Source: Clavaria fumosa
Taxonomy: Eukaryota; Basidiomycota; Agaricomycetes; Agaricales; Clavariaceae
Assembly (NCBI GenBank): GCA_951802425.1
Contig: OX637797.1
Coordinates: forward strand, 1,364,001 to 1,428,000
Direction of reading: 5' to 3'
DNA length: 64,000 bases
Position 1 is the first letter of the stretch. Every line of letters starts with the position of its first letter. This document shows positions 10,291-22,171 of this stretch, in pieces. A program made the position numbers and the translations under genes. The notes under the pieces were generated by a model. That model was not told where the DNA came from. It saw only the letters and a program-made list of their open reading frames with translations, and did not search any database.

Positions 10291-11385
10291 TGAATGGGAG
10301 GTCTACGTGGACGCTAAGGAAGCTGGAACGCAGCTGTCTCATCGCTTTCCGACGCAGGAATACTGGACCTTCGATCAGAGTTGTGGACCATATTTCACGA
10401 TCTCGACGGAAATGGCTGCCTCGATGTCAAGAAGCTTGTACTAGCCTTGGGCAAGGCCGGTGAGTGGCGTTCACGTTGCGGGATGCGTTGTTGCGGTTCT
10501 TTCACAGGCATCGCCCTCGCTCCGTCTAAGCTGTCTGATTTGATGGCGTTCCTAACGTCATCGCCAGATTCGCATTTGTCAGCCTTCGTGAATTTCGCGA
10601 TTTACTCCTCTTTCTCCCTCGAAAGGCATCAATGAAAGAAATCTACAACGCATGCCAAGGAAGGTCAGGTGATGTTTTCGTTGAATGCTGCAAAAGGCGA
10701 TGTCAAACTCGGTATCGATCACCCTGAGAACGCAGGATACACGCTTGGAAGGGCCCGACTCACGTTTAAATCACAATCCACGTAATGTCCACGAGCATGA
10801 TAATGCTGAAGCAGGAGAGCATCGTGACTGGTTTGAGGGCAATACCGCACTTAATTGTCTTGCGGAGGGCATAGCAAGGTGCTGGCGAGTCGCCCTTGTG
10901 GTTTCACGTAATTACAAGAAGTCACATTTATTATTTCAGATTCACAAACCTGCACAGCTCCGTGCGATCGTGTCACGATTTTTCTTATAACCGTCCAAGA
11001 TGTTGCTTGTTGCACGAGTGCCCAAACCTGGTTTATCAGGTCTCTCAGGGCTATCAGGGTTTCGGCTGTGCGGCAGGGGGCTTCTTCGCATGTTGGGTTG
11101 GGAACGGGCTCTCCGTTGCCAAAATCTTTCCCGAATCAGCAATCAAATTTGTTTCGTACGAGTTCTTTGTCGGTTATCCACTTGTGCCTACTCGTTGCTT
11201 TCGAGACAGAAACGCTTCTTCGCCAAGCACTGGGATGGAGTACAGGATACTAGGGATGTCAGCAGTATAAGCCGTTTCCTCTCTAGCGGTATTGGTGGCA
11301 CAGCTAGTCAACTCAGCGAGTGACAGCCTCACGAGATCCCCGAATGAGACTGACTGTAGGCATCTATCCGGTAGAAACACTCAGC
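10291..11385 (+). pseudogene. Calcium-binding mitochondrial carrier (SCaMC/Sal1 type), decayed
   Basis: Successive fragments in shifting frames match the expected order of an EF-hand mitochondrial carrier. They are WEVYVDAKE (10297), the EF-hand FHDLDGNGCLDVKKL (10393), KLSDLMAFLTSSP after a GT-AG intron, EFRDLLLFLPRKAS (10590), the first carrier repeat TCTAPCDRVTIFLI (about 10955), NGLSVAKIFPESAIKFVSYE (about 11105), and ISRFLSSGIGGTASQLS followed by IYPVETL (to 11385). Introns cannot account for all frame changes: for instance, reading is lost between DSHLSAF and EFRD. The last carrier repeat is missing. Intact relatives bind Ca2+ and exchange ATP-Mg for phosphate across the inner mitochondrial membrane. 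This copy looks dead. Confidence 0.65.
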
Positions 11386-11979
11386 CGTCGAGAAGTGAAA
11401 CCAGCGAGGTTGAAGCATGACTCCCAGGCTCAACCGATGAGCGCTGAGCACCGAGGGTCAGAAACAGGCTTTGGCGAAAGCCGTCGGACTTACCTGGAAC
11501 CTTCGGGGCGTGTGAGCCCATTACCGTAGTCTCCGTTGGATATTTAAATGCGCCTATCCGTATGCTTTCCTCCCTCTTTCGAATACCGCCTTTTCTTCTC
11601 CTTCCTCTTCTGTCTGCCTTTCCTTCTTTAGTACTAGATACATTGTCCCTTCATTATAAAAGGCTCTACTCACTCATGTCTCTTTATTTCCTATTCACCA
11701 CTGCCCTATATGTGGTAGTACATAGTCTGGTAGCATCACAACTGACCCTCCCATTGACTTGCATCATTTGGGAGGTATGAACACCTTTTCTCACTACAAT
11801 AGTTGTACCATACTAATCAGACTCTGTAGTCTGAACATTCATTAGAATGAGACTTGTTTGCAGGACCTAACCACTCACTGTGCCATGTCACTCACTACAT
11901 CAAGTTGAACCATCAAGACTTCTCACTCTCTAAACTGGATCATCTTCCAAGAGTGTTGAGCTAGAATGCACATCACATG

Positions 11980-12063
11980 TACAACTGCGTCTTTGTCTTA
12001 GCCACATGTGGTGGTATATAAATGCTGATTCAAAAAAACAAAAAAAAACAAAAAAAGAAGAAA
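11980..12063 (+). mobile_element. 5'-truncated LINE-like 3' tail with poly(A)
   Basis: An 84-bp insertion ends in ATAAATGCTGATTC plus an A-rich tail. It is flanked by a 12-bp direct repeat GCACATCACATG (11968-11979 and 12064-12075). The same 3' sequence with an A-tail recurs at 45512-45711 (minus) and ends near 62245 (plus), each with a different 5' extent. Variable 5' truncation with direct repeats is typical of target-primed LINEs. No coding part is present, so the family cannot be named. Confidence 0.7.
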
Positions 12064-12197
12064 GCACATCACATGAGTGTGTTCACGTGATTGTAGTAAA
12101 TTACTAAATAAGGTAGGTGCACGTGATTGTGAGACGGAGAGGTGTTGGCCAGCTGTAACTTTACAGTTTCCTATTGCCGGATCAGACACATTTACCG

Positions 12198-13097
12198 ATG
12201 GTCTTTGTCTTTGCGCCGTTGGGTGGCAAGGATCCCTCGTCAGCAAGGAAAGTGCACATGCGACGCCTTTACGATTTATTGCACCTGTGCATCCAGCGGA
12301 ACGACATCACCAGAGCCAGGCACGCGTGGTCCATTCTCGCGCGATGCAAGGAAATTGATTGGAAAGCCATGTGGAACATCGTTGTTCACCTTCTCAACCG
12401 TGGCCACGCTCAACCACAACACTGCAGTGAAGAGAGTGTCGAGTACTTGCGTGCCATGATGGTTGCGCACCCATCTGAGGTGGAACGACCTTCGTTTGCG
12501 TTCTAGGTCCATCACTCAGGTAGAGATGAACACACACAGCGCGAATCTATCCTCAAAGAACTCGTTTTGCGCCTCACGCTCTCTGGAAAATATCAGCTGG
12601 CCTTAGAAGAGTTGGAGCTGTAGGTGTCTTCACTTCGTGGTGGGTTCGTTCATATATAAATGGACCTATTCGCAGGTACCTCCCCTCCTTCCCGTACCAA
12701 GACAGCCCAGTTCTTCAGCTCTACGCAGGCATGATAATACTGTATCTGGCCCAACACTCCTCAGACGCGGACAATGAATCTGGTACAATCAAACCTTTAC
12801 GTCCTATGCATCTAGGTCTCATACAGGTTTGGGTTAAGCAATCTGGCGATCATTTGACCCCTGCCTATTGCGACAAGCCCAGGCATACCTTGAGCGCGCC
12901 AAAGTTTTAGACCCAGAGGATGTCCACGCGCCGACGTATTTGAGCAAGGTACTCCCCTAAACGCATCTTTACAACAGACTTATGTTCCACAGATACAAGC
13001 ATTGGCACTGGACGAACCACAATCGAATCATGATTCGAGAGATGGCAGCATGTTGGAAGATAATAAACCTCACCGCATAAAACGTACAAAATTTTAA
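12198..13097 (+). CDS. RRN11: RNA polymerase I initiation factor Rrn11-like protein
   Basis: In yeast Rrn11 is part of the core factor that loads RNA polymerase I at rDNA promoters. Here the predicted protein is about 232 aa. It has RRLYDLLHLCIQRNDITRAR near the N-terminus, then KELVLRLTLSGKYQLALEEL, LYLPSFPYQDSPVLQLYAG and AYLERAKVLDPED, a TPR-like pattern shared with Rrn11 relatives. Proposed exons: 12198-12461, 12507-12619, 12676-12826, 12883-12948 and 12993-13097. The first intron (45 bases, GTTGCG..TCTAG) is the least certain; without it a TAG at 12504 would end the protein. It ends 31 bases from the end of RIX1 (tail to tail). The start is the first in-frame ATG, and an extra upstream exon is possible. 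Family naming is moderate. Confidence 0.65.
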
Positions 13098-13128
13098 GAG
13101 ATATTGTGCGGATTAAGACCATCAGATC

Positions 13129-15537
13129 CTATTCTGAATCTGAATTCATATCAATTGTAGGTAATTTATTTTCCCCCCGTTCATCGTCATCCATCGGGAA
13201 TTCTTGTTGCAACGGTATGTTGTGTGATGTCGAATTCGACCTTGTGACCGAATGGAGTCTCTCATCCATGGGTAGGCCTGCTGTGTTTTGCTTTGTGGCC
13301 TGGGGCTCTTGGTGCTCCTCCGGAAGGAATAGCGATGGTGGTCCCAGCAGTGGATGAGTTCGAGCAATCGGAGGTAGCCGCGGATGGATGAAGAGATCGA
13401 CAGTTGACATATCCTGGTTCTTTTTGTCAGTGTTCTGCTTGGTGATGTGCGACAAATATAAAAGCTTACATTTTCGCAGTTTGCGATGACCAGACCCAGG
13501 CTCCTGCTAAGTGGCCCAGAACTTAGCAACTCTGTGCAAAGTTCTCTTGTTTTTCGAATCAACAGCCCGCTTATACGTGAGTCGGCACAAAGAGAAGAAG
13601 CGGGGACTCGAGGAAGGAATACTAGAAGAAACGCAAGAACCTGAGAAAGCACCAATTGCATGGAGGCAGGCATGTGTGGATTTGCCAGAACGGGAGACAG
13701 CGCTAGAAGTCGAAAGCCGCATGGGTCATGCACGCCACACGCCATATAGAATGAGGGGCTCCACCATCAAAAACTGCGAGCACATATTCCGCCTCCTCAC
13801 TAGCCAGCAGCACTCCACCGACATTGAAAATTTCCCCCGCATCATATTCACGCGCAAGTTTCCTTCCCTTTTTGCTCACCGTTGCTATTTCTGTCCCTGG
13901 TTTAGGGGCTGATGGCCGTGTAAGGAGAGGGGAGAGCGCGCCTAAGAGCGCTTTAGCGAGTCGATCGAGGACAAGAGTGGAATGGAGAGGGTGAGTCTCG
14001 TTCAGCAAAATGGTTACAGCGCGGAGCAATGGCAGACGGTGTGCTCTGGATGGAGAGAATGGTCAATCGCATCATCACGAAGGGCAAGGAAGGGGCACTC
14101 GCGCCGGCGTTGCTTGCTCCAGATGATAAGTGATAATTCCTACAAAGCGAGGGGCTATGGGTGATAGATGACGTTTCATTCTGTGGAATCCGATTAGGCG
14201 AAGGGACAGGAAGTAATGGGGCTGGAGTCACCGCTGCGCAATACTTGAGAGCAGGGCACTACCAAGTTCCCAGATACGTGAGGTGACGGCCGCCTCCATG
14301 GCACGAGCCCTGGTGTCCACATGGCCTTCTACCTACATCAGCTGAATTAGAATGAAACGCATCCTGACGGGTGCACGAACAGCAAAGTCATCATTTGTGC
14401 AACATATGAGTGCTGCCGTTAGCTCAACCAGAGCACCCAGTGGGATCTGAACAGGCCGTGATATTTGTGTGCTATAGCGAAGAGCATGAACTGGGCAGAG
14501 TCGCATACATATTTGAAACCAGACCGTACCTGAGGAGGTCGGAGAGAACGGCTTCACATGCCGTTAGGCGATCGAAATGGAGTGGCAAATTTGGATCGGA
14601 ATCCTGTGAGGTTGAAGGTTTGTTGTCCTTGGATACATATCCTAGAAAGGATAAATAATTATAGCAATGCTGAATACGGCATTAGTGAGACCGCACCTTC
14701 AACCTTGGAAGTAGTTCTGAGAGCCGCAAAAGCACTCCAAGCGCATTCGATGATCTCATCAACCATCCTCCGCCACAGACTTGCTGAGCTTACTTTGCCG
14801 CCCGTAAGGTGTAGCGTGGCATATAGGCGGGAGGCTGTTTGTAAGAGTGTGTGCTCGGTTGGAATCGGTGACGACCCATTGAGAAATTGTCGGGCAAGTG
14901 CAGATAAAGTCGGATAGAAAGGACGATGTAATGTAGGATATAAAGGTACGAGACTTGCAAGTGTTGATAGTGAAAGTATCTGAAGCAGCCTTCATACATG
15001 ATATAACTGTATTAAAATATGGACACAACCTTTATTTCCATATTGTCATGTCTTTCAACGAGAGCAATCAAGGCCGTCACGAATTTGGGTATGTTTGGCG
15101 TTGCAACCTGCCGTTGGAACTCAGAGTTATCTGTTGTGGAGAAGAGTATATGGCCCGATAGGCGCAACGCTGCGCAAACTATTGGAGGCGGTTCGTTTTG
15201 CTGGGAAATTTATTTCAGATGATGGCAAAGCAGTGACGCAGGCACATACCGAAAGCAATGGTAGGGTTAAGCCGAGCCAGTCCTGGGAGGAATGGATCAT
15301 TACAGACTTCGATAGTGAGCTGGTCTCATGAGCAACACAGAGGCCTGCCCATCGCGCGCCCGAAATTTTGGAGTGCAGTAGTGAATTAACTCGTAAAATC
15401 CACCGTTGCAAATGAGGGGAAGGGCAGAAGCATTGAGGAGAAAGTATAGTGAGCGCATAGCCAACGTTCTCTACAGCCGTTTCATCCGAGGCTAACTGAA
15501 CTTGCAGCAACGCCTTGAGCAAATCCACCGGGTCCAT
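13129..15537 (-). CDS. RIX1: Pre-rRNA-processing protein Rix1
   Basis: Rix1 (Rix1/Ipi1/Ipi3 complex, PELP1 in animals) acts in the nucleus on pre-60S particles and ITS2 processing. The N-terminal domain is clear: WILRVNSLLHSKISGARWAG and SSLSKSVMIHSSQDWLG (residues about 45-90). Ten exons give one open frame of 656 codons: 15537-15250, 15200-15030, 14979-14697, 14641-14530, 14471-14381, 14332-14232, 14180-14079, 14045-13741, 13702-13470 and 13413-13129. Introns of 33 (14046-14078) and 38 bases (13703-13740) are unusually short but restore the frame precisely. The C-terminus is acidic and Ser-rich. The gene is divergent from SEC10 with 93 bases between the ATGs. Exon 5 to 8 boundaries are less certain than the rest. 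Confidence 0.85.
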
Positions 15538-15630
15538 CGCAGTGCTGTTGCTCGCGTCGAACTTTTTTTTTGGGAAAACGATCGGTCGACCCTCAACAAA
15601 CCATAACAAGCGCTCTTCGACCGGACAGTT
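15538..15630. promoter_or_regulatory. Bidirectional promoter region RIX1 / SEC10
   Basis: Only 93 bases separate the start codons of the divergent genes, so both 5' regions must overlap here. It contains a T-rich run (about 15563-15570). No TATA box is obvious. Confidence 0.6.
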
Positions 15631-18600
15631 ATGACGCCTCCGCCTGGCGTGACGGCGGACATTGATCAACACCTAGAGCTCAATGCTTTTGAGGGGAAAT
15701 TTGACCTTACCAGGTTCGTTGGAACGATATCTGAGAAGCTCATTGCCCAATCCAAAGCAGAGGCTGGTCGTGAGTGATTGACCCTTCTGTCTCCAGCACG
15801 TTGAAGTATAACGCAGATCTTCAAGCTTTTAATCCCAAGCCATTTATACGCACATTTGAAGCGGCAGTGGACAAGTTGCTTGTTATCCGCAAAGATGTGC
15901 AGACAAAGACAGAGCAGATGGAGAAAGGTGTCCGTGTGGCTGAGAGGGAATACTCTAAGAAGATGGCAGATTTAAATCGTGGGTTTGAGGTAGGAGATTA
16001 GCGATGATGGTTTTACTGTCTCTGAGAACCTGAAATTTAGGTAGTCGGCCAATCTTTTAGTGGCATGGAAAGCAGGATGAATGAAGTTAGTAGAACCGCC
16101 ATACGCATCGGCAAGTCGCCTCTGTGTCTAGGAGATGTCTGCTTATTTCATTAGATCAGGCGAACAACTTGAGACAGTCCACATTGAACGTCAGAGAGCT
16201 CAAGCGGCGTATGACATTTTTGATTACTATAACCAGTTCTCACGGGGGGATAACTCACGCCTGGATGCTCTCAAAAGAGAAGGCAGGGAAGGACGACGAC
16301 AGGTTGCTATTATTCTAAGACGGCTTAACACGGTCGCGAAGGAAGTGGATTTACCTTCTGCAGATAAAGTATTATTCCCTTCTCATGTCCGGGTCTTCTC
16401 ATTCGACATCCCTGCGCAGACTCGCGAAAGCATTGAAAAGTATTGCGAAAGATTCGAAAAGGACATGCTTTATCTGTTCGACCGATGCTATCGGAAAGGA
16501 GATCCCAAGATGATGCATGTAAGTTTCCGAGACATCTTTCAACGTTTGTGCTAATTGCTTTTCTTTTGTAATTGCGTACAGCACTGTGCGCAGACATTAC
16601 TCGAATTCAATGGAGGAGCATCTTGCGTCCAGGTGTATGTCAACCAACATGATTTTTTCATCAATCGTGTTAGTGAAAAGGGACAGGCGGATGACTCGCA
16701 GTTGTATGTCGCGACGAGTATATTTTTACACTTGCAAATTAAATTTCTAATTTTACAGGTGGAAAGCTTTACCTGATCCTGATGCGGGCCCGCCCAAATC
16801 CGAGACTGGTCTTATGGACTTATTCTCCGAAATAAGGTCCACTGTGGAACAAGAGGCACAAATCGTCAAATTCGTGTTCCCCAATCCAGCTTTTGTGATG
16901 CAAGTATTCTTCCAGCGGGTTTTTGCGCAATCCGTGTGTATCTACCAGTTGATACTTGAAAGTCGTCTTTGATGACTCTTGCGCAGATCCAACAATACAT
17001 AGAGCAGTTGCTAAACCGAGGTTCCACCATCAGTGATCTCGCGTACCTTCGCATGTTGCAACTCATCCACGTCCAGCTCTTTCACTTGATCGAAGATCTA
17101 AAAGCCTACGAGCTCCCACCTATTCCAGCCCGTTCTTCGGACGTTATAGATATCAGACGCACCGTAACAGCTGGTATGTCGTCGTCCACTACGGCTATGA
17201 GCACCATGCTAGAATCGGCGATGGAGGAACTCTTCGTGCCGTATACCGAAGGGCAGAAATATCTTGAACGCGAGAGCCGAAGCCTAGGTGCTCTATATTC
17301 GGGGTTGCTCGCGAATTTCACCAGATATCACGTGTGTCAAATCTTCATGGCAAAGCAGAAGCAGCGTCTAACCAGATGAATCAAGGAACGGACACACAAA
17401 GGAAAAGGCTCCATCCTCGACAGGATGGTGAATCAACTGAGTGCTGCAGCATCCACCACCTCAACAGGTGGCACTTCGACGACTTCCGCACAAGCTGCCG
17501 CTGCCTTTATGAGATTTGGCGGTATTTCCACCGACCGGACGCAAGAGAAGCCGGAAGATATAATTCGTGAAGAGGATGGGGTCCTGAGCATAGACATCGC
17601 GGAGAAAATGCTGAAATGGCATGCGGAAGCTACAGGAAGATGCGTAGAACTGAGTCCTTCAAACGACGTGTGCGTCTCTTCCGCTTTGTCTTTCCTTGGA
17701 TACATGGACTCACGACGGCTTTTCTCGCAGTCCGAAACATACTTTCGCTCTACTCAAAGTTCTTGCCGCCGCCATTGGCAATGGCTACGTAGAAGCCGCC
17801 CTAGATACGTGCGTGGTTATGATACAAATAATATATTCCCCACTTACTCCCTTTCGCAGTGCTCAATCCCGCCTCGATGCCTCTGACACAAAATCCGAGC
17901 CGAATTTGCAGCCACTTTCAATGCTTCGACTAGTTGATCTCATTTGCCACTTATGGCAGCAATACGTCAACACAGCTCTGTTGCCATTGGCGAGTTCATC
18001 GGTCACAATCCGTAGAGAGATGGTTGTCTTCAACAGTCAGACCATAAGCCGCATTGAAGGAGTGGTAAATGCTCTCACGCAGCGTATCACTGATTGTATG
18101 GGCTCTCCTTCCCTTGCCCTCAATCTCCGGATCATCACTGACACTATTACCCAGCGATATGTACATGGCTGACTGCACAGCTTGCGAAGCAGAAGAAGAC
18201 CGACTTCAAGCCGCGCAACGATGACTTGTCGTTCGCACGAGTTAACACGGAACCCTGTGTAGCATGTTGTGAAACGCTCGAGAAGGTCAGGGATGCTGCC
18301 AAGGCAAATCTCAGTGGAAAGAATCTAGAAGTATTCTTAATGGAGATTGGGGTCTCTTTCCATGCGTCCGTCCTCACGTCCACCGCAGGCCCTGCAACTA
18401 ATTGAATATTTTGTAGGTTGCTATTAGAGCATCTCAAGAAATTTCCCGTCAGCGCCACTGGCGGTCTAATGCTCGCCAAGTATGCCTATTGAGAGATTTA
18501 GTTTATGCCTCTGCTGAAGCTATACGTTTTCTACCAGGGATCTGAAGTCCTACCAGGATACGATCGGGACGTTCGGTATCCCAACGCTTAATGATCGTTT

Positions 18601-18931
18601 CGAATTCATTCGCCAGCTGGGCAATGTTTTCCTCGTCCGACCTGAAATCCTCAAATCATACATCACGGAAAATTATCTGGGAAGGGTGAACTCCACGCTG
18701 CTCAAGCCTTACCTCACACAGCGCAGCGACTGGCCCTCTATCGAGAAAGGGTTCAATGACGCCGTCGGTGTCGCAGACGATGGTGCTGCGGGTGATAGTT
18801 GGGGTCTAGGAGACCGCCTGGGGATGGGTAGACTCAGTGCGATGATGAAGGAGCTGGAGGGATTGAAACTGGGAGAGAGCATCCCGGTACCTGCACTACC
18901 TGCAAGCCTTGGATTTGGGAGTACATTATGA
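15631..18931 (+). CDS. SEC10: Exocyst complex component Sec10
   Basis: Sec10 is a subunit of the exocyst, which tethers secretory vesicles to the plasma membrane. The product is 865 aa, the usual length. Strong family segments are KPFIRTFEAAVDKLLVIRKD, HIERQRAQAAYDIFDYYNQF, FNGGASCVQVYVNQHDFF, ELFVPYTEGQKYLERESR, LASSSVTIRREMVVFN and LLLEHLKKFPVSATGGLML. Exons: 15631-15769, 15817-15989, 16041-16110, 16160-16368, 16420-16518, 16582-16703, 16759-16933, 16987-17331, 17386-17669, 17731-17808, 17860-18095, 18155-18365, 18417-18479 and 18538-18931; all phases agree. The intron at 16111-16159 begins GCAAGT (GC-AG type). The 51-base intron at 16369-16419 has no stop and is in frame, so unspliced RNA would still be readable there. 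Complete and apparently functional. Confidence 0.95.
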
Positions 18932-18989
18932 TCGTAATTGTGTAGTAATCTATCCAACAACTATGTATCCGGCGTCGTTGGCTTATAAA

Positions 18990-20203
18990 TTATTCACCCT
19001 TGAAAACGGGTTGTCTCTTCTCCATAAATGCTTGTAGAGCTTCCACGCGATCCTTGCTCGTTAATAGAGTCTCGTAAGAAGCCCGCTCAAGATCAAGTCC
19101 TATACACATTACATAAATGACTATGAGTGGAGCGACGGCAAAAGGTTGTCACCGGATTCGAGGGGCAGGTCTTGTGCCCTGGTAATCACTTGTTTCGCAG
19201 CGCGAAGAGCCAAAGGAGCTACGATACAGAATGATCAACAGTGTTACATCGTAAACGGCTGCCTGACCATTGCTTGACATGACTTGCGCTAATTCCAATG
19301 CGCGGTCGAAAGCGCTCACGCCTTCGTCAGATACGTAGTCGACGAGACCTGCACTACGTGTGTTACCGCTAAAATGAAGGCCATACGCACAAGAGGATCT
19401 CACCCCATTCCAGAGCTTCAGCGGCAGTTAGCATGCGCGCAGTATAGATAAGGTCCTTTGCCTTTGAAAGACCTAAAATTCGGACGGCTCGCTGTGTGCC
19501 TCCCGCGCCAGGAATGATTCCAAGACTGGTTTCCGGAAGACCTATTTTTGTGACGGGGTGGCCTAAACAAAATGTATTCGTCAAAGCAAGATCATTCAGA
19601 GAGACCGAGTCAGACCGACGACGCGCAGATCGCATGCAAGACTCATCTCTAAGCCCCCGCCGAGCGCTGGACCATCGATGGCAGCGATGCTTGGCATGGG
19701 TAGGCTCTCCAACTTGTTAAACGCGCTGCGGAGATCGAAGAGGAACCTGGAGACCTGTGCTTGGCTCATAGTGCGTCGTTCTGCCAAGTCAGCCCCAGCA
19801 CAGAAGGCACCAGCGCTCGTTGACCGTAATATGAGTACACGGACACTGGGAATAAGTAGTCTTTCAAGACGGAGCTACGCCTAGATACACCCGTACCGCG
19901 CACCTGCGGTCGAATTGGACGTTGTCCAGACATTCATGCAAGTCCTGTGCATGAGGGTCAGTCAAACTGAGCCACTGGCGCGCACTCGTCGTTGGAAATG
20001 CTCGCCTCAAGAAGCTTAACGGAGATTGCGTTCCTACTTTGGGGTCGATTGAGGGCCAAGCAGGTGATTCCCGGATGTGCGTCGAGGGGTTCCAAGAACG
20101 CTTGTCTCATTGTGCTTGTCGTGATTCGGCGTGGGCGTCCAGCGCAGAGCAGCTTCAACATCCAGGCCCGCCGAGCAGTCATCACGGTTCTGGTGAAGGA
20201 CAT
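18990..20203 (-). CDS. Enoyl-CoA hydratase family, methylglutaconyl-CoA hydratase (AUH) type
   Basis: A crotonase-fold enzyme, probably mitochondrial, likely acting in leucine breakdown (3-methylglutaconyl-CoA hydratase). The N-terminus (MSFTRTVMTARRAWMLKLL) is basic and amphipathic like a presequence. Diagnostic segments are FCAGADLAERRTMS, AIDGPALGGGLEMSLACDLR (oxyanion hole and active-site loop), KIGLPETSLGIIPGAGGTQR (with the catalytic Glu region) and the C-terminal FMEKRQPVFKGE. At least seven exons are needed. The first donor is uncertain: either a GC-AG intron after LLE, or a very short GT-AG intron later. Substrate assignment is by family resemblance only. Confidence 0.85.
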
Positions 20204-20598
20204 TAAACCTTATAGATCCGAACCCCACAGTTGGTCGAGACTGAAAGTAGTAGCGATTCACCCTGATGATCGCTGTTAGGCTTTATGAATGCCAACATTG
20301 GAAGGACCCAGCTTAGGCTCTAGAACAGCACACGCGGTAAGTTCATATCTTCTTTCCTCGCACCTGCCATTGATGTATCAGGGTGCTCCACTCGAAATTA
20401 TTTACTCTGGTATGTTCTGAAAGCTTTACATTGTTGCCCCCTCCCGAATTGTTACGGCAGCCATACATACAAGTAACTATGGTTGTTTACTGAAACGAAG
20501 AGTCTGATATACATTTATTGTCGCGATTCGACCCGTTATTTCAGATCAGAACCGAACCGTAGACTGATGAAGCAACCATGCCTAGGCTCGGAACACCC
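20204..20598. other. Intergenic, nothing recognised
   Basis: About 395 bases between the upstream region of the hydratase gene and the 3' end of BNA6. No ORF or repeat of note. Confidence 0.5.
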
Positions 20599-21795
20599 TC
20601 AATCTCTCGGCATCTGGATTTTCAGACTGTAGTCGACGTGACGCACTCCTTGATGCACTGCACTCGAACTCAGGATGTCTATCTCTGATTGATGGACCGG
20701 TCAGTGTTGTAAAAAGAATAAAGGTTGCGGCAAAGAACGAAGAGGATATCGGTGGAATGAAGGATTACCATTGACAGCTCTTTCACGCAAATTCGCTTCC
20801 GTGATGTTGCCACTCGTCTCAAGGAGAAAGGAGCGCCTCCCGGACCACCTTTGCTTTAGTCGGCGTGCGAGGACAACCAGTTCGCTGCCGCCGACGTTGT
20901 CCAGCATGACGATGTCCGCACCAGCAGCTATCGCTTCGTCGGCTTCTGCTTCTGAGCTCACTTCCACGTCAAGCAACTGAGTGAAACCGCCGACGGCACG
21001 AGCCCGCTGTATAGCATGGGTAATCGAGCCTGCGGGAGGGAACGGTCAGTGCAGGAACTGGTTCTGCGGAGTACTTTAGTCACCAGACAGCGAGATATGA
21101 TTGTCTTTGAGCATGATCATGCCCGAAAGGTCGTGACGATGAGGATCGATGCCACCCACGATCATTGCATATTTCTCGACGAGCCGGAAGCCTAGACATT
21201 CCAGCGATTGAGCAACCATTATCTCGACCGTTCTAAGAACTCAGGTTCTGGGAAACACACACCAGGGGTAGTTTTTCTTGTGCCGGCAATGACGCCGTTG
21301 TATCCATATCCCCTGGCAAGGTCCTTGATTTCCTTTGACCTTTTGAGGAATATCAGGAGCGCAGAAAACAGCTTCTGACGACAAACTTAGTTGCGATCCC
21401 GCTGCACCGCGCAAGCACATTTAATGCGACACGCTCGCCTAAGAGGACGTGTCGCGCCTTTCCGCGCACGGTCGCAATGTGTTTGATGGGCAGGAATATC
21501 TCGCCCTCTGTCATATGCCAGACTACTCTGGAGGGACAGCGACAGGTCCGTCTTCGATATGACGGTGCAGGACATCGCTTGTGCATACTTACTCGCATCC
21601 GAGGTACGAGAACACCTCAGTGAAGAAAGGTGATCCAGCCAAGATCGCAGGTTGCTCTCCTTTGCCGAAGAGAAAGGCTGTATGCTGATCCTCGCCGACG
21701 ACATAGCCTCCGTAGTCAAAGGATGGCGCGTCTTCGGTGAGCCATGTGGCGACTTGCGATTTCCAGCTGGGTGGGAGGAGATGATCGTACGACAT
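20599..21795 (-). CDS. BNA6: Quinolinate phosphoribosyltransferase (nicotinate-nucleotide pyrophosphorylase, carboxylating)
   Basis: The enzyme makes nicotinate mononucleotide from quinolinate and PRPP in de novo NAD synthesis (cytosol). Family landmarks are [33 protein letters not shown] (substrate-binding helix), [15 protein letters not shown] (QPRT signature), [25 protein letters not shown] and the C-terminal [15 protein letters not shown]. The start is ATG 21795 ([11 protein letters not shown]). The gene is split by several short introns; the first donor is GTAAGT at about 21592. The last intron lies just before [12 protein letters not shown]. Complete. Confidence 0.92.
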
Positions 21796-22171
21796 TGGAG
21801 CAGCGGGGCTTGTAGAGAGCCAGAAAACATTTGTTCTATTTCAGCGTCGGTACTAAATTCACGCGATTACATACTTTGGGCCGGCTAATCCGCTACATAG
21901 ATCTGTTTGAACGGCCCATATCATTGACTTTGAGTAATCGTAGACAGGTAAAGAATGGAAGTCAGTCAAAGGGTATGTCGAACCTACAACCGACGAGTCA
22001 GAGATGTGAAAGGAAAGGCAGCTGTTGCAATGCTCGAGGGGTTGTATCATCCCCTCCGTGACACACATATATAGTTTGATAAAGTAGATACGTACGGGAT
22101 TGAAGCGTTAAAAGGCAGAGAGTGAAAGGCTATCGATCAAGAGGTATTATGAGTCGCCAGCGCGAAAACAA
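21796..22171. other. Intergenic, nothing recognised
   Basis: 376 bases upstream of BNA6 and downstream of the mucin-like gene. No supported feature. Confidence 0.5.

Noticed and set aside
12504..12506. In-frame TAG in the Rrn11-like gene read as a nonsense mutation
   Set aside because: A 45-base GT-AG intron (12462-12506) removes it in frame, and short introns are common in this window.
14333..14380. Apparent stop in RIX1 after the LIQLM reading, read as pseudogene damage
   Set aside because: A 48-base intron with a CTAAT branch-like sequence joins NDDFA to VEGHVD and keeps the family frame; the stop is intronic.
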